Part shown: positions 45,199 through 55,011 of the stretch, piece by piece
How the letters are laid out: each line of letters starts with the position of its first letter
How positions within the stretch are numbered: position 1 is the first letter of the stretch
Assembly: GCF_011038655.2 (NCBI RefSeq)
Contig: NZ_CP064954.1
Location: 1,240,001-1,304,000, forward strand
Source of the DNA: Corynebacterium lizhenjunii
GTDB taxonomy: Bacteria > Actinomycetota > Actinomycetes > Mycobacteriales > Mycobacteriaceae
DNA length: 64,000 nucleotides
Reading direction: 5' to 3'
Notes under the pieces: generated by a model
What the model saw: the letters and a program-made list of their open reading frames with translations, nothing else
Told to the model about the DNA's origin: nothing
The model's database searches: none
Program-made: the position numbers and the translations under genes

Positions 45199-46037
45199 AG
45201 TAGGTCCTCCTTACTCAGCTCTGGGGTGGTCACGAAATCCACCAGCCGTTCCACCGCACCAATCAGCGTGGAGTCCAGATCGCGGAACGTGTTTACTGCC
45301 CCGTAGACGCGGCGCCACCCTTCCTGGGGATCCGGCCAGCCAACCCGCCGGCAAATACCGTGCTTCCAGTCCTCCCCATAGGGCACGTCTGGCCAGGCAC
45401 GCAACCCCAGGCGCTCTGGCTTCACCGCTGCCCAAATGTCAACGAAGGGATGCCCGGTGACTAGCACATGCGGGCCCACGGACTGGGTCAGCCGCGATTC
45501 CTTGGATCCTTCCACCAAATGGTCCGCCAGTACGCCTACACGCCTGCCGGGCCCGGGTTGAAACTCCCGCAGCTTATCCTCCAGATTGTCCAGGCCCTCC
45601 AGGTACTCCACCGCCACGCCTTCAACTCGCAGATCATGGCCCCATACCTTTTCTACAATGGCGGCGTCGTGGACACCTTCGACCCAAATCCGCGACGGCG
45701 CGATGACCTTCGCCTGCACATTGTCCACGCGTCGGGACCCAGAATTAGATTTTGCCGGTGCCTGGACGGCAACATAGCGCGTGAGTGTAACGGGTTGGCC
45801 TTCGAGAAGAAATCCGCCGGGGATCAGGTTAAACACCCGCTCGGTGCCATGGCGGTCCTCCAGGCGCACAACGGGTCCAAAGACGGTCTTATCAATCCCC
45901 ATCACGGCGCCCACAAAGTCGTCGCCAACCACTTCAACCACCATGCCGGGCTCGGCAGGGACCTCCGGGTACGTACGCGGCTGCTTGCGGCGGTGTCCGC
46001 CCAGGATATCGCCAGAATAGGGATCATCGAAACTCAT
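45195..46037 (-). CDS. DUF3097-family protein
   Basis: This 280-residue actinobacterial protein starts MSFDDPYSGDILGGHRRKQPR. It has an N-terminal beta domain (GMVVEVVGDDFVGAVMGIDKTVFGPVVRLEDRHGTERVFNL), a central region with RIWVEGVHDAAIVEKVWGHDLRVEGVAVEYLEG that resembles a toprim fold, and a C-terminal part with HPFVDIWAAVKPERLGL. A nucleic-acid role is suggested by the toprim-like EGxxD, but this is inference. TAGACT lies eight bases before the ATG, fitting a leaderless mRNA. Confidence 0.85.
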   Translation of the reverse strand: MSFDDPYSGDILGGHRRKQPRTYPEVPAEPGMVVEVVGDDFVGAVMGIDKTVFGPVVRLEDRHGTERVFNLIPGGFLLEGQPVTLTRYVAVQAPAKSNSGSRRVDNVQAKVIAPSRIWVEGVHDAAIVEKVWGHDLRVEGVAVEYLEGLDNLEDKLREFQPGPGRRVGVLADHLVEGSKESRLTQSVGPHVLVTGHPFVDIWAAVKPERLGLRAWPDVPYGEDWKHGICRRVGWPDPQEGWRRVYGAVNTFRDLDSTLIGAVERLVDFVTTPELSKEDLL

Positions 46038-46071
46038 AGCCAGCAAGTCTATCTACTACACTGCCTAGGTT
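46038..46071. promoter_or_regulatory. Compact divergent pair of leaderless-type promoters
   Basis: Only 34 bases separate the start codons of two divergent genes. The minus-strand gene has TAGACT at 46051-46046, and the plus-strand gene has TACACT at 46057-46062 or TAGGTT at 46066-46071. Both -10 boxes are 8-9 bases from their ATG, so each gene's -35 region would lie inside the other gene. Confidence 0.55.
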
Positions 46072-46881
46072 ATGGATATGCGCGCCGAGGTCTATTCTCC
46101 ACTGCAAAACACCGCCGTGTGGCTGGGGGCTTGGTTGTATGGGTACGTTTCCACCGATGATTTGCTTGATGCCCTCACAGAACTGGGTGGGCGTCCGCAG
46201 GGCACCGACGGCGAGTCTTTTAGCACCGTGCTGGCGCGCCTTCGTCAGGTTACCGCTGACGTGCTGGTGGCGACCTCGCCGGAGCCAGTGTTGCGTTTGG
46301 TTCTTTCTGGCCCGGGTGAGCCGCCGGTGCTGCCGGCTGGCTCTGTGTCTGCCGATGCCGCCGCAGTCAACCCCGCAGGCGCCCTCATCGTGCGCACGTC
46401 CCAGCCAGATCGCAATGTTGTGCTCATCCCCCAGGCCACAGACTCCGGGCAGGTCTGGCAGGTCATCGAGGAAACTCAGCCGCTGCCTGCACCTGCGTGG
46501 CTTAGCCCCGGCGATGCCGATGCCGCCCTAGTCCAGGCCACCAACCAGGCCGCAGCGTTAATTGAGTCCCAGGTAGGCCAGGTAGACTCCGCCACCCGTG
46601 CCCTGGGAATGCACGGGACGCGCCTGCCCAATCCGCGGCTGACTATTGGAACCCTCAGCGACTTCTACGATGCCCCTGGTTTGCCGCCTGCGACCTCACC
46701 GCGCGCGGCCAAACTCTTTGCCCGGGCCGACAGGGTGGCCGCGATCATTGAGACGGTCACCGACCGGCTAGGCGATCACAGCCTGGACCCGCAGTTGCTG
46801 GCGCTGTGGCGGCCGTTGCGCCAGACCCGCATGGCTGGTGTAGCGCATGCGCTATCTGAATTCGCCCGCGGGAGGAATTAA
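46072..46881 (+). CDS. Conserved hypothetical protein
   Basis: This 269-residue, mainly helical protein starts MDMRAEVYSPLQNTAVWLGAWLYGYVSTDDLLDAL. The middle contains VLIPQATDSGQVWQVI, and the end LWRPLRQTRMAGVAHALSEFARGRN. It has no signal peptide or membrane span. The gene is divergent from DUF3097 with only 34 bases between them. The start could also be the ATG two codons later. I do not recognise a named family. Confidence 0.75.
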   Translation: MDMRAEVYSPLQNTAVWLGAWLYGYVSTDDLLDALTELGGRPQGTDGESFSTVLARLRQVTADVLVATSPEPVLRLVLSGPGEPPVLPAGSVSADAAAVNPAGALIVRTSQPDRNVVLIPQATDSGQVWQVIEETQPLPAPAWLSPGDADAALVQATNQAAALIESQVGQVDSATRALGMHGTRLPNPRLTIGTLSDFYDAPGLPPATSPRAAKLFARADRVAAIIETVTDRLGDHSLDPQLLALWRPLRQTRMAGVAHALSEFARGRN

Positions 46882-46905
46882 GCCGCAGTACTAAGCCGCG
46901 TAGTT

Positions 46906-47997
46906 TTAAGCACCTTGCGCTTTGCGCAGGCTCCAAATATCGCAGCAGCCTTCAGCACACGGCTGGCCGTTGACGGTGCAGCCGGAAACCGTAACCTCAC
47001 CCAAACCTGCGGGCTCTTGCCCCGCGCGCAGTTCCTGGATGAGGTCTACCAGCATGGAGCTAAACGCCGTCGAAGGCCCCGCGGTGCGCGAGCGCTCAAA
47101 GTGCATTCCCATCTGCTCCACCGCGCGCTTGAGTTCTACATCCAGGTCCCAGATGACTTCCATGTGATCAGAGATAAATCCCAGGGGGCACACCACCAAA
47201 GCTTGGGTCTGCCCTTGCTCATGGAGAGCCTTGGCGTGGTCCACCACATCGGGTTCTAGCCAGGGGGTGTGGGGGCTTCCCGAGCGGGAGTTCCACACTA
47301 CGTCGTATTCCAAAACCCCCGCAGCGGATGCCACCAGGCGGGCGGCCTCAGCAATCTGGCGGGAATACAGGTGCTTGTCGCCCTCGGCGCCGCCAACGCC
47401 ATCGTGGGCGGTGGGGATCGAGTGGGCGGTAAAGACCACCCGAGTGTGCGCACGCAGCTGCTGCGGGACGGCGCTGAGAGACTCGCGTAGCCCGGCTGCC
47501 ACCTCCGCGATAAATTTCGGGTGGTCGAAGAATTGGCGCAGTTTGGTAAAGGTGATCTCCTCGTAGCCTTGTTCGGCGGCGTAGTCACGCAGGCCCGCGA
47601 TGTCCTCGTTGTACTGGCGGCACGCGGAGTAGCCTCCCCACGCAGAGGTAGCAAACACAAGCACATGGCGTTTGCCATCGGCAGCTAGCTGGTCCACAGC
47701 TTCGGTACCGAAGGGGTGCCAGTTGCGGTTACCGAAGTAGACCGGCAGATCTATCCCCCGGGCTGCTAGTTCTTGCTCCACATTGGCAATTATTTCGCGG
47801 TTGAGTCGGTTAAGGGGGCTCACCCCGTCGAAGTGGAAGTAATGCTCGCCCACCACCTTGAGCCGCTCCCGGGGGATGCCGCGTCCGCGGGTGACGTTTT
47901 CAAGAAATGGAACGACCTCCTCGTTTCCTTCCGGGCCACCGAAAGAAAGAACGAGGAGGGCGTCAAAGTCACCGGCATGCGTGTGTGCGTTCGTCAT
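46906..47997 (-). CDS. hemH: Ferrochelatase (coproporphyrin type)
   Basis: The enzyme inserts iron into a porphyrin; in actinobacteria this is coproporphyrin III (CpfC). The 363-residue protein has [18 protein letters not shown], the catalytic His in [13 protein letters not shown] and Glu in [10 protein letters not shown]. Cysteines at the C-terminus ([13 protein letters not shown]) should bind the [2Fe-2S] cluster known in actinobacterial enzymes. ATG 47997 has TAGAGT eight bases upstream (48011-48006), a leaderless pattern, and a perfect inverted repeat lies just before it. Confidence 0.95.
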   Translation of the reverse strand: MTNAHTHAGDFDALLVLSFGGPEGNEEVVPFLENVTRGRGIPRERLKVVGEHYFHFDGVSPLNRLNREIIANVEQELAARGIDLPVYFGNRNWHPFGTEAVDQLAADGKRHVLVFATSAWGGYSACRQYNEDIAGLRDYAAEQGYEEITFTKLRQFFDHPKFIAEVAAGLRESLSAVPQQLRAHTRVVFTAHSIPTAHDGVGGAEGDKHLYSRQIAEAARLVASAAGVLEYDVVWNSRSGSPHTPWLEPDVVDHAKALHEQGQTQALVVCPLGFISDHMEVIWDLDVELKRAVEQMGMHFERSRTAGPSTAFSSMLVDLIQELRAGQEPAGLGEVTVSGCTVNGQPCAEGCCDIWSLRKAQGA

Positions 47998-48011
47998 AAT
48001 CGATGACTCTA

Positions 48012-48026
48012 CCAACCAAAGGTTGG
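48012..48026 (-). promoter_or_regulatory. Inverted repeat upstream of hemH
   Basis: CCAACC-AAA-GGTTGG is a perfect 6-3-6 palindrome directly upstream of the TAGAGT -10 box of hemH. It could be an operator for an iron- or haem-responsive regulator; the regulator is unknown. Confidence 0.5.
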
Positions 48027-48056
48027 AGTCTAGATATCTATACGCACACGGGCTGA

Positions 48057-49880
48057 TTAGATGAGACGTACTGCATAAGGCGCCATGCCACCAGTACGCA
48101 CCGGGGTGGTCTGCACGGTTCCGCCGGACTGCGGAGCCTCGATCATCATTCCATCGCCCAGGTAGAGGGCCACATGGTTGCCACCGCCAGGGCCATAGAA
48201 AATTAGGTCACCGCGCTGCATTTGACTTACCGGCACCTTGGTTCCGTGGTTGTATTGGTAGCCGGAGTTGTGCGGCAGCGAGATACCCGCGGCCGCGAAA
48301 GCGTAGAGTATCAGGCCAGAGCAATCGAAGCCGGTCTTGTTGAAGTCGCCGAAGCTATCCGCCACTCCACCATCGCGGATGCCGCGGGTGGGACCATTAG
48401 CGTCGCCGCCACCCCAAGCATAGGGGGTGCCAATCTGGGACTGGGCCCGCGCGATCACGGCCTCTATGCGCGCATCAGTGCCCGCAGATTCCACCAACTC
48501 CATGGCCTGCTCGGTCACGGTCTCGCTGGATTCTAGAGGCGTAAGGATGCCTTCGAGCCCAGTGGTATCCGCACCTGCCGCCGCCGCTTCTTCGGCGCCT
48601 GCGCCCAAGACGTCGGCAGCCACGGTGAGCGCGTTCTGCAGCGCAGCCAGGTGTCCTTCGTCCGCGGAGCTGCCTGCCACCAAAGCGGTGTGCACAGGCT
48701 GGCTAGCTGCAATCAGGCCGGCTGCCTGCGCAAAGACCTGCGGGTCCACAGAGGATCCCGCCTCCGGTGCCGCAGCTGCCGGTTCCGCTCCCGCACCCGT
48801 GCTTGCCGATGCCCCCTGGTCCACATCCTGCTCCCGCGCAGCGTCTTCCCTAGCTTCCGGTTCCACTAGCACCGACGGCGCGGCCCCTTCAGTAGCCAAC
48901 GGTGCGGCCCCTGCAGGAGCCGACGGCACAGCCGTGTCAGCCTCGACGGCCGACGGCGCGGCCCCTGCAGGAGCCGACGGCACAGCCGCGTCAGCCTCGA
49001 CGGCCGACGGAGCGGCCGTCGCGACCTGAGCAGGCTGCGGGGTTCCTGCGGAAGGGGCACTGGTGGGGACGGAGGGGGCATCGGCAGACTCAGCAGCCTT
49101 AGCGCGCGCTGCGTAGGCCGCAGGCGCCGGGGCGGAAGACAACGCTGCGCGAGCAGCATCACGCTGCGCAACCAGATCCTCGTGGCGCTCAGTTGCAGCG
49201 CGCACAGCCTCCTGACTGTCTGCCAAAGCAGCCTGCGCGTCCGCCTGCGCCTGTTCTGCCGACTCGGCGCGATCCTTGGCCAGGCCCTCGACCTGTCGCA
49301 ACTGCTTTTCCTTTGCGGCCTTCTCCGCCCGCTTTGCCTCCAGTTCTTCGAGCAACTGCTGCTGGGAGACGGTTTGGGATTCGAGCAACGCGGCGCGCTC
49401 GGCGGCATCGCCACGAGAGCGCGAGCCGGCGGCTGCGGTCAGGACGTCGCTGCGCTCGGCCCCACGGAACTGCGTTCCCGCGAGCTCCGCCAGCTTCTCC
49501 TGTACAGCGGCGATGGCGCGTTCGGCCGCCTCGACTTCTGCCTGGGCTGTAGCAGCGCCCTGCTGGGCCTGCTTGTACTGGGTGCGGGCGTCCTGCAAAT
49601 CCACCAGCGCACGGTTGACAGCCTCACGGTAGGCGCCCATCTGATTTTCAAGTTGAGCGACTTGACTTTCCACAGTCGCTAGCGCTCCGGCTAGCTGCGC
49701 CCAAGAACCATGCCCACTGGAAAAGGCGCGGGTCAGTTGCTCCAGCGTGGAGCCCTGTTCCTCAGCGTGGGCGGCAGGCGGGGTCAAAGTAGCAACGGTG
49801 CTCAAGCTAGCAGTGCAGGCAACGGCTGCCATGTAGGAGCGCAGGCGGAAACGCCGGCGCGGCGTATGGGTGGTGGCCAC
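48057..49880 (-). CDS. Secreted NlpC/P60 peptidoglycan hydrolase (RipA-like)
   Basis: This is a 607-residue secreted protein. GTG 49880 has AGGAG seven bases upstream. A signal peptide (residues 1-37, ending PPAAHA) is followed by a long coiled coil (about 45-265), an Ala/Pro/Ser low-complexity linker with an 18-residue repeat, and a C-terminal NlpC/P60 domain (about 475-607) with the catalytic Cys in [11 protein letters not shown] and His in [10 protein letters not shown]. It should cleave D-Glu-mDAP bonds in cell separation. Its place between hemH and acn matches RipA in M. tuberculosis and Cg1735 in C. glutamicum. Confidence 0.94.
   Translation of the reverse strand: MATTHTPRRRFRLRSYMAAVACTASLSTVATLTPPAAHAEEQGSTLEQLTRAFSSGHGSWAQLAGALATVESQVAQLENQMGAYREAVNRALVDLQDARTQYKQAQQGAATAQAEVEAAERAIAAVQEKLAELAGTQFRGAERSDVLTAAAGSRSRGDAAERAALLESQTVSQQQLLEELEAKRAEKAAKEKQLRQVEGLAKDRAESAEQAQADAQAALADSQEAVRAATERHEDLVAQRDAARAALSSAPAPAAYAARAKAAESADAPSVPTSAPSAGTPQPAQVATAAPSAVEADAAVPSAPAGAAPSAVEADTAVPSAPAGAAPLATEGAAPSVLVEPEAREDAAREQDVDQGASASTGAGAEPAAAAPEAGSSVDPQVFAQAAGLIAASQPVHTALVAGSSADEGHLAALQNALTVAADVLGAGAEEAAAAGADTTGLEGILTPLESSETVTEQAMELVESAGTDARIEAVIARAQSQIGTPYAWGGGDANGPTRGIRDGGVADSFGDFNKTGFDCSGLILYAFAAAGISLPHNSGYQYNHGTKVPVSQMQRGDLIFYGPGGGNHVALYLGDGMMIEAPQSGGTVQTTPVRTGGMAPYAVRLI
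48904..49011. repeat. 54-bp tandem repeat inside the hydrolase linker
   Basis: The copies at 48904-48957 and 48958-49011 are nearly identical (18 codons each, encoding a [22 protein letters not shown] unit). A partial third copy follows. They lie in the coding region for the linker before the catalytic domain. Confidence 0.85.
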
Positions 49881-49922
49881 GAGTATTCTCCTCGCGTGCA
49901 GCCAAATCAACACGACAGCCTT

Positions 49923-49942
49923 GACTACCCGGCCGGGTAGTC
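49923..49942. promoter_or_regulatory. 20-bp perfect palindrome before the NlpC/P60 gene
   Basis: GACTACCCGGCCGGGTAGTC reads identically on both strands and lies 43-62 bases upstream of the GTG. It may be a dimeric regulator's operator or an mRNA hairpin in the leader. Confidence 0.65.
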
Positions 49943-50670
49943 CGAAGCATGCCGAGTCCACGTATGCCGAGATTGCCAGCCACCACCCACCCCACTTTGC
50001 ACACAAAGGGTAGGCAGGGCTGGAATGCCCTGGAAAATGCGTCCCATACACACAATGCATACGCCAGTACAGCCATCAGGCCACCGCGTGTGAAAAATCT
50101 TCCCCATTCTTCACGTGCTAGGCCCAGACGGTCAGCGTCCGGCGACTTAGCCGACAACGTTGAGCAGACATCGCTAAGCAGACTTCGCTGCGGCGCATAA
50201 GTGTGTTAGGTAGGCGACAAACCTTCCAGCGGCCCTCACAATCTCGTACACGCAAATGGTGCGGCTCCCACCTTGCCGCACCATTGGCGTACGGCAAGTA
50301 AAGAGTCACAGCACATGGCTGCACGTTTGTTCATTAACGGATAAAGGACATCCCCACGCAAGGCCTCTAAATGTCGCAACTCGCCAGAACCATGTTCCCC
50401 GACGGCCATCCATTCGCTGCTGTACCGAGTGGTACCGGGTGCGCTTGGCGTGCTTCCCCACATGCCCGTGCAATTCCGATTCAGCGTCTGCGTGACTGTC
50501 AAGGCTCAAGTCTGCGACTGTTACATCTATCGACTCACGTGTTGACTCCCAAATCGTAGGACACGACAGCCGCAAAGGATAGCCCGTTTACCACAAACCA
50601 CAGCAGTCAAGCGGAGCAACATGACTTTCTTGCATCACCGACCTGCGACATTCCCGAGACCAAAAAGTTA

Positions 50671-50686
50671 TGTGAAACTCGACACA
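50671..50686. promoter_or_regulatory. Candidate GlxR/Crp binding site
   Basis: TGTGA-AACTCG-ACACA matches the Crp-type consensus TGTGA-N6-TCACA at nine of ten positions. It lies at the far end of the NlpC/P60 leader. Confidence 0.5.
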
Positions 50687-50734
50687 TTGCTGTAACGGTG
50701 CCGAGTGGCGCCACCTAAAGGTGCTGAAATTCGG

Positions 50735-51190
50735 CTAGCGCACAGCTCGAACGTAGGCAGAAACAGCGGCCACAACCGCTACCAACAGGACCCCCGTCAG
50801 CACAGGGGCCCAAGGAAAGACGTCCGAGCTCAGTCCGGCGTGGAAATACTCAAGAGTAGTGACCTGATCCACCCCGGCGGGAACCTCGCCCTGGGCGGCC
50901 TCTAGTGCGCCGCGGGAATGGGACTGACTGACGGCCGAGACCTGCCCAGGCCACTGGACTATGACGGTATTGAGGTCTGCGGTATCGGCAAGCTCTTGCG
51001 CCACATCGCGCATGTCTGCAGCCTTGCCGGGAACTACGTCGACCACCGCAATGCCCTCGCCGGGACGCAGCGCTTCGGCGACCGCCGCATTGAGCTGGGC
51101 GTCACGGGCCAACTCGGGCGCGGAGTACGCAACGCCATCCTCTGATAGCTGCGCAGCCAAGTCCTCAATGTTGACTTCAGCTGGAATCAC
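50735..51190 (-). CDS. DUF6676-like membrane protein (Rv1476-type)
   Basis: This 151-residue protein starts at GTG 51190 (VIPAEVNIEDLAAQL) with GGAAAGGTGG upstream. It has an extracellular or cytosolic alpha/beta domain and one C-terminal membrane helix (FPWAPVLTGVLLVAVVAAVSAYV). In M. tuberculosis a similar gene, Rv1476, lies between acn and ripA, and this gene has the same place here. The function is unknown; a link to cell-wall hydrolase control is inferred from context. Confidence 0.82.
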   Translation of the reverse strand: MIPAEVNIEDLAAQLSEDGVAYSAPELARDAQLNAAVAEALRPGEGIAVVDVVPGKAADMRDVAQELADTADLNTVIVQWPGQVSAVSQSHSRGALEAAQGEVPAGVDQVTTLEYFHAGLSSDVFPWAPVLTGVLLVAVVAAVSAYVRAVR

Positions 51191-51309
51191 GGAGCCACCT
51201 TTCCATGCAACCACCACGCGCAACTACCGCGCGCAAATATGCCCTAAAGCGTAGGCGGACTACCCCCATTTGCGCAGTAACGCCGCGCCGAACCAGGTAA
51301 AACATGAAA

Positions 51310-51325
51310 CAGAACGGACGTACTG
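51310..51325 (+). promoter_or_regulatory. AcnR operator in the acn promoter
   Basis: CAGAACGGACGTACTG matches the known AcnR motif CAGNACnnncGTACTG at every defined position. It lies immediately upstream of the -10 box TATACT (51327-51332), so AcnR binding would block RNA polymerase. Confidence 0.88.
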
Positions 51326-51326
51326 T

Positions 51327-51332
51327 TATACT
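51327..51332 (+). promoter_or_regulatory. acn promoter -10 box
   Basis: TATACT lies about 140 bases before the acn start, directly after the AcnR operator. There is no good -35 box, which fits an activator-dependent promoter. The long leader contains a 12-bp palindrome GTGAACGTTCAC (51369-51380) that could be a second regulator site. Confidence 0.55.
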
Positions 51333-51474
51333 CGCAGCGGAAGAAAGTTCATCGGGCTACGATAGGCGGTGAACGTTCACGTTCTTCTTTACGGCACCCG
51401 GGCCCCGCCTGCGGTACCTCACGATAGTCAATAGACAGTCAAAAGACAGTCGTTAACAAGGAATGGAGCTCCCT

Positions 51475-54288
51475 GTGACTGAAAGCTTGAACTCCTTCGG
51501 CGCCAAGAAGACCCTTGATGTCAACGGTAAGACCTACGAGTACTTCGACATCAACGCGGTTGAAGGCCTGGAGAAGCTGCCCTACTCCCTCAAGGTTCTA
51601 GCTGAGAACCAGCTGCGCTACGAGGATGGCAAGAACGTAACCACCGATCACATCAACGCCCTGGCCAACTGGGACCCCACCGCTGAGCCGGACACCGAAA
51701 TCCAGTTCACCCCGGCCCGCGTCCTCATGCAGGACTTCACCGGCGTTCCCTGTGTTGTTGACCTGGCCACCATGCGTGAGGCCGTTTCCGCACTAGGCGG
51801 CAAGCCGGAGCAGGTTAACCCGCTGAACCCGGCCGAGATGGTTATTGACCACTCCGTCATCGTCGAGGCCTTCGGCTCCTCCGAAGCCCTGGAGAAGAAC
51901 GTTGAGATTGAATACCAGCGCAACGAGGAGCGCTACCAGTTCCTGCGCTGGGGCTCGGAGAACTTCTCCAACTTCAAGGTTGTTCCTCCGGGAACCGGCA
52001 TTGTCCACCAGGTCAACATTGAGTACCTCTCTCGCGTAGTCTTTGACAATGACGGCGTTGCCTACCCTGACACCTGTATTGGTACCGACTCCCACACCAC
52101 CATGGAAAACGGCCTGGGCATCCTGGGCTGGGGCGTGGGCGGCATTGAGGCTGAGGCTGCCATGCTGGGCCAGCCGGTCTCCATGCTGATCCCCAAGGTT
52201 GTCGGCTTCAAGCTCACCGGGGAAATCCCGGTGGGTGTGACCGCAACCGACGTGGTGCTGACCATCACCGAAATGCTGCGCCAGCACGGCGTGGTGCAGA
52301 AGTTTGTCGAGTTCTACGGCAACGGCGTGAAGTCCGTGCCGCTGGCAAACCGCGCCACGATCGGCAACATGTCCCCGGAGTTCGGCTCCACCGCTGCGAT
52401 CTTCCCGATCGACGAAGAGACTATCAAGTACCTCGAGCTCACCGGGCGCCCGCAGGAGCAGATCGACCGCGTGGAGGCCTACGCCAAGGCTCAGGGCATG
52501 TGGCTGGAGCAAGACGCCCCGGAGGCCGTCTACTCCGAGTACCTGGAGCTAGACCTGTCCACCGTGGTTCCCTCCATCGCAGGCCCCAAGCGCCCGCAAG
52601 ACCGCATCCTGCTCTCCGAAGCCAAGGAGCAGTTCCGCAAGGACCTGCCCACCTACGCCTCTGGCGACGTTGTGGTCGATGAGTCCTCTGTTGCCGCAAA
52701 GCGCATGACCAACGAAGGCGGCGAGAACAACCTTGAAGACGTCACCGGCGGTCTGAACAAGTCCCGCGCCGGTGAGGGCGAGTCTGCTGCCAAGGGTGCC
52801 GCTGGCCGCCAGTCCAACCCGGTGACCGTGACCTCCCCCAACGGTGGCGAGTACACCCTGGACCACGGCATGGTGGCTATCGCCTCCATCACCTCCTGCA
52901 CCAACACCTCCAACCCGTCCGTCATGGTTGGCGCTGGCCTGATTGCCCGCAAGGCCGCCGAAAAGGGCCTGACCTCCAAGCCGTGGGTCAAGACCATCTG
53001 CGCCCCGGGCTCCCAGGTTGTGGACGGCTACTTCCAGCGCGCAGACCTGTGGAAGGACCTGGAGGCCCTGGGCTTCTACCTGTCCGGCTTCGGCTGCACC
53101 TCCTGCATTGGCAACTCTGGTCCGCTGCCGGAGGAAGTCTCTGCAGCTATCAACGAGCACGACCTGGCTGCCACCGCAGTGCTGTCCGGTAACCGTAACT
53201 TCGAAGGCCGCATCTCCCCGGATGTCAAGATGAACTACCTGGCATCCCCGATTATGGTCATCGCCTACGCCATCGCCGGCACCATGGACTTCGACTTCGA
53301 GACCCAGGCTCTGGGTCAGGACCAAGACGGCAACGACGTCTTCCTGAAGGACATCTGGCCTTCCTCCCAGGAAATCGAAGACACCATCGCCCAGGCGATC
53401 ACCCGCGAGCTGTACGAGGCTGACTACGCCGACGTCTACAAGGGTGACGAGGCATGGCGCTCGCTGGATGTGCCGGAGGGACAGACCTTCGAGTGGAACG
53501 AGGAATCCACCTACATCCGCAAGGCTCCGTACTTCGAGGGCATGCCCACCGAGCCGGCACCGGTTGAGGACATCAAGGGCGCTCGCGTCCTGGCCAAGCT
53601 GGGCGACTCCGTGACCACCGACCACATCTCCCCCGCCTCCTCCATCAAGCCGGGCACCCCTGCTGCCCAGTACCTGGATGAGCATGGTGTGGAGCGCCAG
53701 GACTACAACTCCCTGGGTTCACGCCGTGGTAACCACGAGGTGATGATGCGTGGCACCTTCGCCAACATCCGCCTGGCTAACCAGCTGGTGGACGTCACCG
53801 GTGGCTACACCCGCGACTTCACCCAGGAAGGCGGCCCGCAGGCCTTCATCTTCGATGCCTGCCAGAACTACAAGGCAGCCGGCATTCCCCTGGTAGTCAT
53901 CGCTGGTAAGGAATACGGCACCGGTTCCTCCCGCGACTGGGCTGCAAAGGGCACCAACCTGCTGGGCGTGAAGGCGGTTATCACCGAGTCCTTCGAGCGC
54001 ATTCACCGCTCCAACCTGATCGGCATGGGCGTTATCCCGCTGCAGTTCCCGGCTGGTGAGTCCCACGAGTCCCTGGGCCTGGACGGCACCGAGACCTTCG
54101 ACATTGAGGGCATCGCCGAACTCAACAACGGCACCACCCCGAAGACCGTCCACGTCACCGCCACCAAGGAGTCCGGTGAGAAGGTAGAGTTCGACGCTAC
54201 CGTCCGCATCGACACCCCTGGTGAGGCCGACTACTACCGTCACGGCGGCATTCTGCAGTACGTGCTGCGCCAAATGGTGAAGTCCTAA
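51475..54288 (+). CDS. acn: Aconitate hydratase (aconitase A type)
   Basis: Aconitase isomerises citrate to isocitrate in the TCA cycle with a [4Fe-4S] cluster. The 937-residue protein has cluster ligands in SCTNTSNPS and in [33 protein letters not shown] near residue 195, and the C-terminal swivel domain with [23 protein letters not shown] 51475 (MTESLNSFG) is chosen because GGAG lies seven bases upstream and the length fits the family; an ATG four codons upstream contains that ribosome binding site. It is followed by a strong terminator and acnR. Confidence 0.97.
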   Translation: MTESLNSFGAKKTLDVNGKTYEYFDINAVEGLEKLPYSLKVLAENQLRYEDGKNVTTDHINALANWDPTAEPDTEIQFTPARVLMQDFTGVPCVVDLATMREAVSALGGKPEQVNPLNPAEMVIDHSVIVEAFGSSEALEKNVEIEYQRNEERYQFLRWGSENFSNFKVVPPGTGIVHQVNIEYLSRVVFDNDGVAYPDTCIGTDSHTTMENGLGILGWGVGGIEAEAAMLGQPVSMLIPKVVGFKLTGEIPVGVTATDVVLTITEMLRQHGVVQKFVEFYGNGVKSVPLANRATIGNMSPEFGSTAAIFPIDEETIKYLELTGRPQEQIDRVEAYAKAQGMWLEQDAPEAVYSEYLELDLSTVVPSIAGPKRPQDRILLSEAKEQFRKDLPTYASGDVVVDESSVAAKRMTNEGGENNLEDVTGGLNKSRAGEGESAAKGAAGRQSNPVTVTSPNGGEYTLDHGMVAIASITSCTNTSNPSVMVGAGLIARKAAEKGLTSKPWVKTICAPGSQVVDGYFQRADLWKDLEALGFYLSGFGCTSCIGNSGPLPEEVSAAINEHDLAATAVLSGNRNFEGRISPDVKMNYLASPIMVIAYAIAGTMDFDFETQALGQDQDGNDVFLKDIWPSSQEIEDTIAQAITRELYEADYADVYKGDEAWRSLDVPEGQTFEWNEESTYIRKAPYFEGMPTEPAPVEDIKGARVLAKLGDSVTTDHISPASSIKPGTPAAQYLDEHGVERQDYNSLGSRRGNHEVMMRGTFANIRLANQLVDVTGGYTRDFTQEGGPQAFIFDACQNYKAAGIPLVVIAGKEYGTGSSRDWAAKGTNLLGVKAVITESFERIHRSNLIGMGVIPLQFPAGESHESLGLDGTETFDIEGIAELNNGTTPKTVHVTATKESGEKVEFDATVRIDTPGEADYYRHGGILQYVLRQMVKS

Positions 54289-54337
54289 AGGATAAGCCAT
54301 CACCACTCCTAGCGTAGGCCCCGCCTCCGCTAACCAT

Positions 54338-54378
54338 GGCAGGGGCCGCGACCAACGCCGGTCGCGGCTCCTGCCTTT
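54338..54378 (+). terminator. Rho-independent terminator of acn
   Basis: A 16-bp stem (54338-54353 with 54360-54375, one G-U pair) with a six-base loop is followed by TTT. It separates acn from acnR. Confidence 0.88.
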
Positions 54379-54405
54379 CCCATGTTCCAGCCCGGTCAGT
54401 GAGAG

Positions 54406-54417
54406 TAAACTAGCACC
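54406..54417 (+). promoter_or_regulatory. Leaderless-type promoter of acnR
   Basis: TAAACT (54406-54411) is followed by six bases and the ATG at 54418. No ribosome binding site is present. Confidence 0.5.
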
Positions 54418-54984
54418 ATGCCAATCGTCAGCGACGATGAACTCAACCGCCGCCGTCAAGAAATCCTGGTCGGTGCGAGGCGGTGTTTTGCCCAACACGG
54501 CTACGAAGGCGCCACCGTACGCCTCCTAGAAGAAGCCACCGGAAAATCCCGCGGCGCCATCTTCCATCACTTCGGTGATAAAGAATCCCTCTTCTTGGCC
54601 CTTGCCCGGGAAGACGCTGCCCGTCAAGCCGAAACCGTGGCCAACAATGGCCTGGTAGAAGTTATGCGGGACATGCTCGCCCACCCCGAGCGTCACGACT
54701 GGCTGGCCACGCGCCTAGAAATCACCTCAATGCTACGCACGGACCCCTCTTTCCGTGCCCGATGGATCGATGAACAGTCTATTCTCGATGCCGCCGTACG
54801 CGCCCGCTTGGAATCCAACGCGGAGTCCGGTCGGCTACGCGATGACGTCGACATTGATACCCTGGTCACGTATCTGCAGACCTTCATGGACGGCTTCATC
54901 GCGCGGCTAGCGCACGGCAATGAAGAAGGCCTTGACCGGGTGTTGGATGTGGTGGAGCATTCCATTCGCGGGTGCGAGGTCTAG
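54418..54984 (+). CDS. acnR: TetR-family aconitase repressor AcnR
   Basis: AcnR represses acn and responds to citrate in corynebacteria. The 188-residue protein has an N-terminal TetR HTH (RRCFAQHGYEGATVRLLEEATGKSRGAIFHHFGDKESLFLAL) and a helical ligand domain. It follows acn after the terminator and has its own leaderless-type promoter. The exact operator match upstream of acn supports the assignment. Confidence 0.95.
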   Translation: MPIVSDDELNRRRQEILVGARRCFAQHGYEGATVRLLEEATGKSRGAIFHHFGDKESLFLALAREDAARQAETVANNGLVEVMRDMLAHPERHDWLATRLEITSMLRTDPSFRARWIDEQSILDAAVRARLESNAESGRLRDDVDIDTLVTYLQTFMDGFIARLAHGNEEGLDRVLDVVEHSIRGCEV

Positions 54985-55011
54985 GCGCTCCGCACCACGC
55001 AGTGCTGCTGC

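Larger units (their letters stand above)
49881..50734. other. Gene-free 850-bp leader upstream of the NlpC/P60 gene
   Basis: No open frame here looks like protein; the longest (50236-50502, minus) has no supporting signals. The interval holds a 20-bp palindrome (49923-49942), a candidate Crp/GlxR site (50671-50686), a TTGACA box at 50483-50478 (minus strand), and several short hairpins. I looked for a c-di-AMP riboswitch, which precedes some actinobacterial cell-wall hydrolase genes, and did not find a convincing one. Confidence 0.65.

Noticed and set aside
50236..50502. 88-residue minus-strand frame in the long leader
   Set aside because: No ribosome binding site, no family pattern and mixed composition; probably non-coding.
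49881..50735. c-di-AMP (ydaO) riboswitch before the NlpC/P60 gene
   Set aside because: Some actinobacterial hydrolase genes carry one, but the conserved core segments could not be matched on the correct strand. A GTCGGCTAAG stretch (50152-50143, minus strand) is only a weak resemblance.
52549..53685. 378-residue frame antisense to acn
   Set aside because: A shadow of strongly biased codon use in acn; it has no family features.
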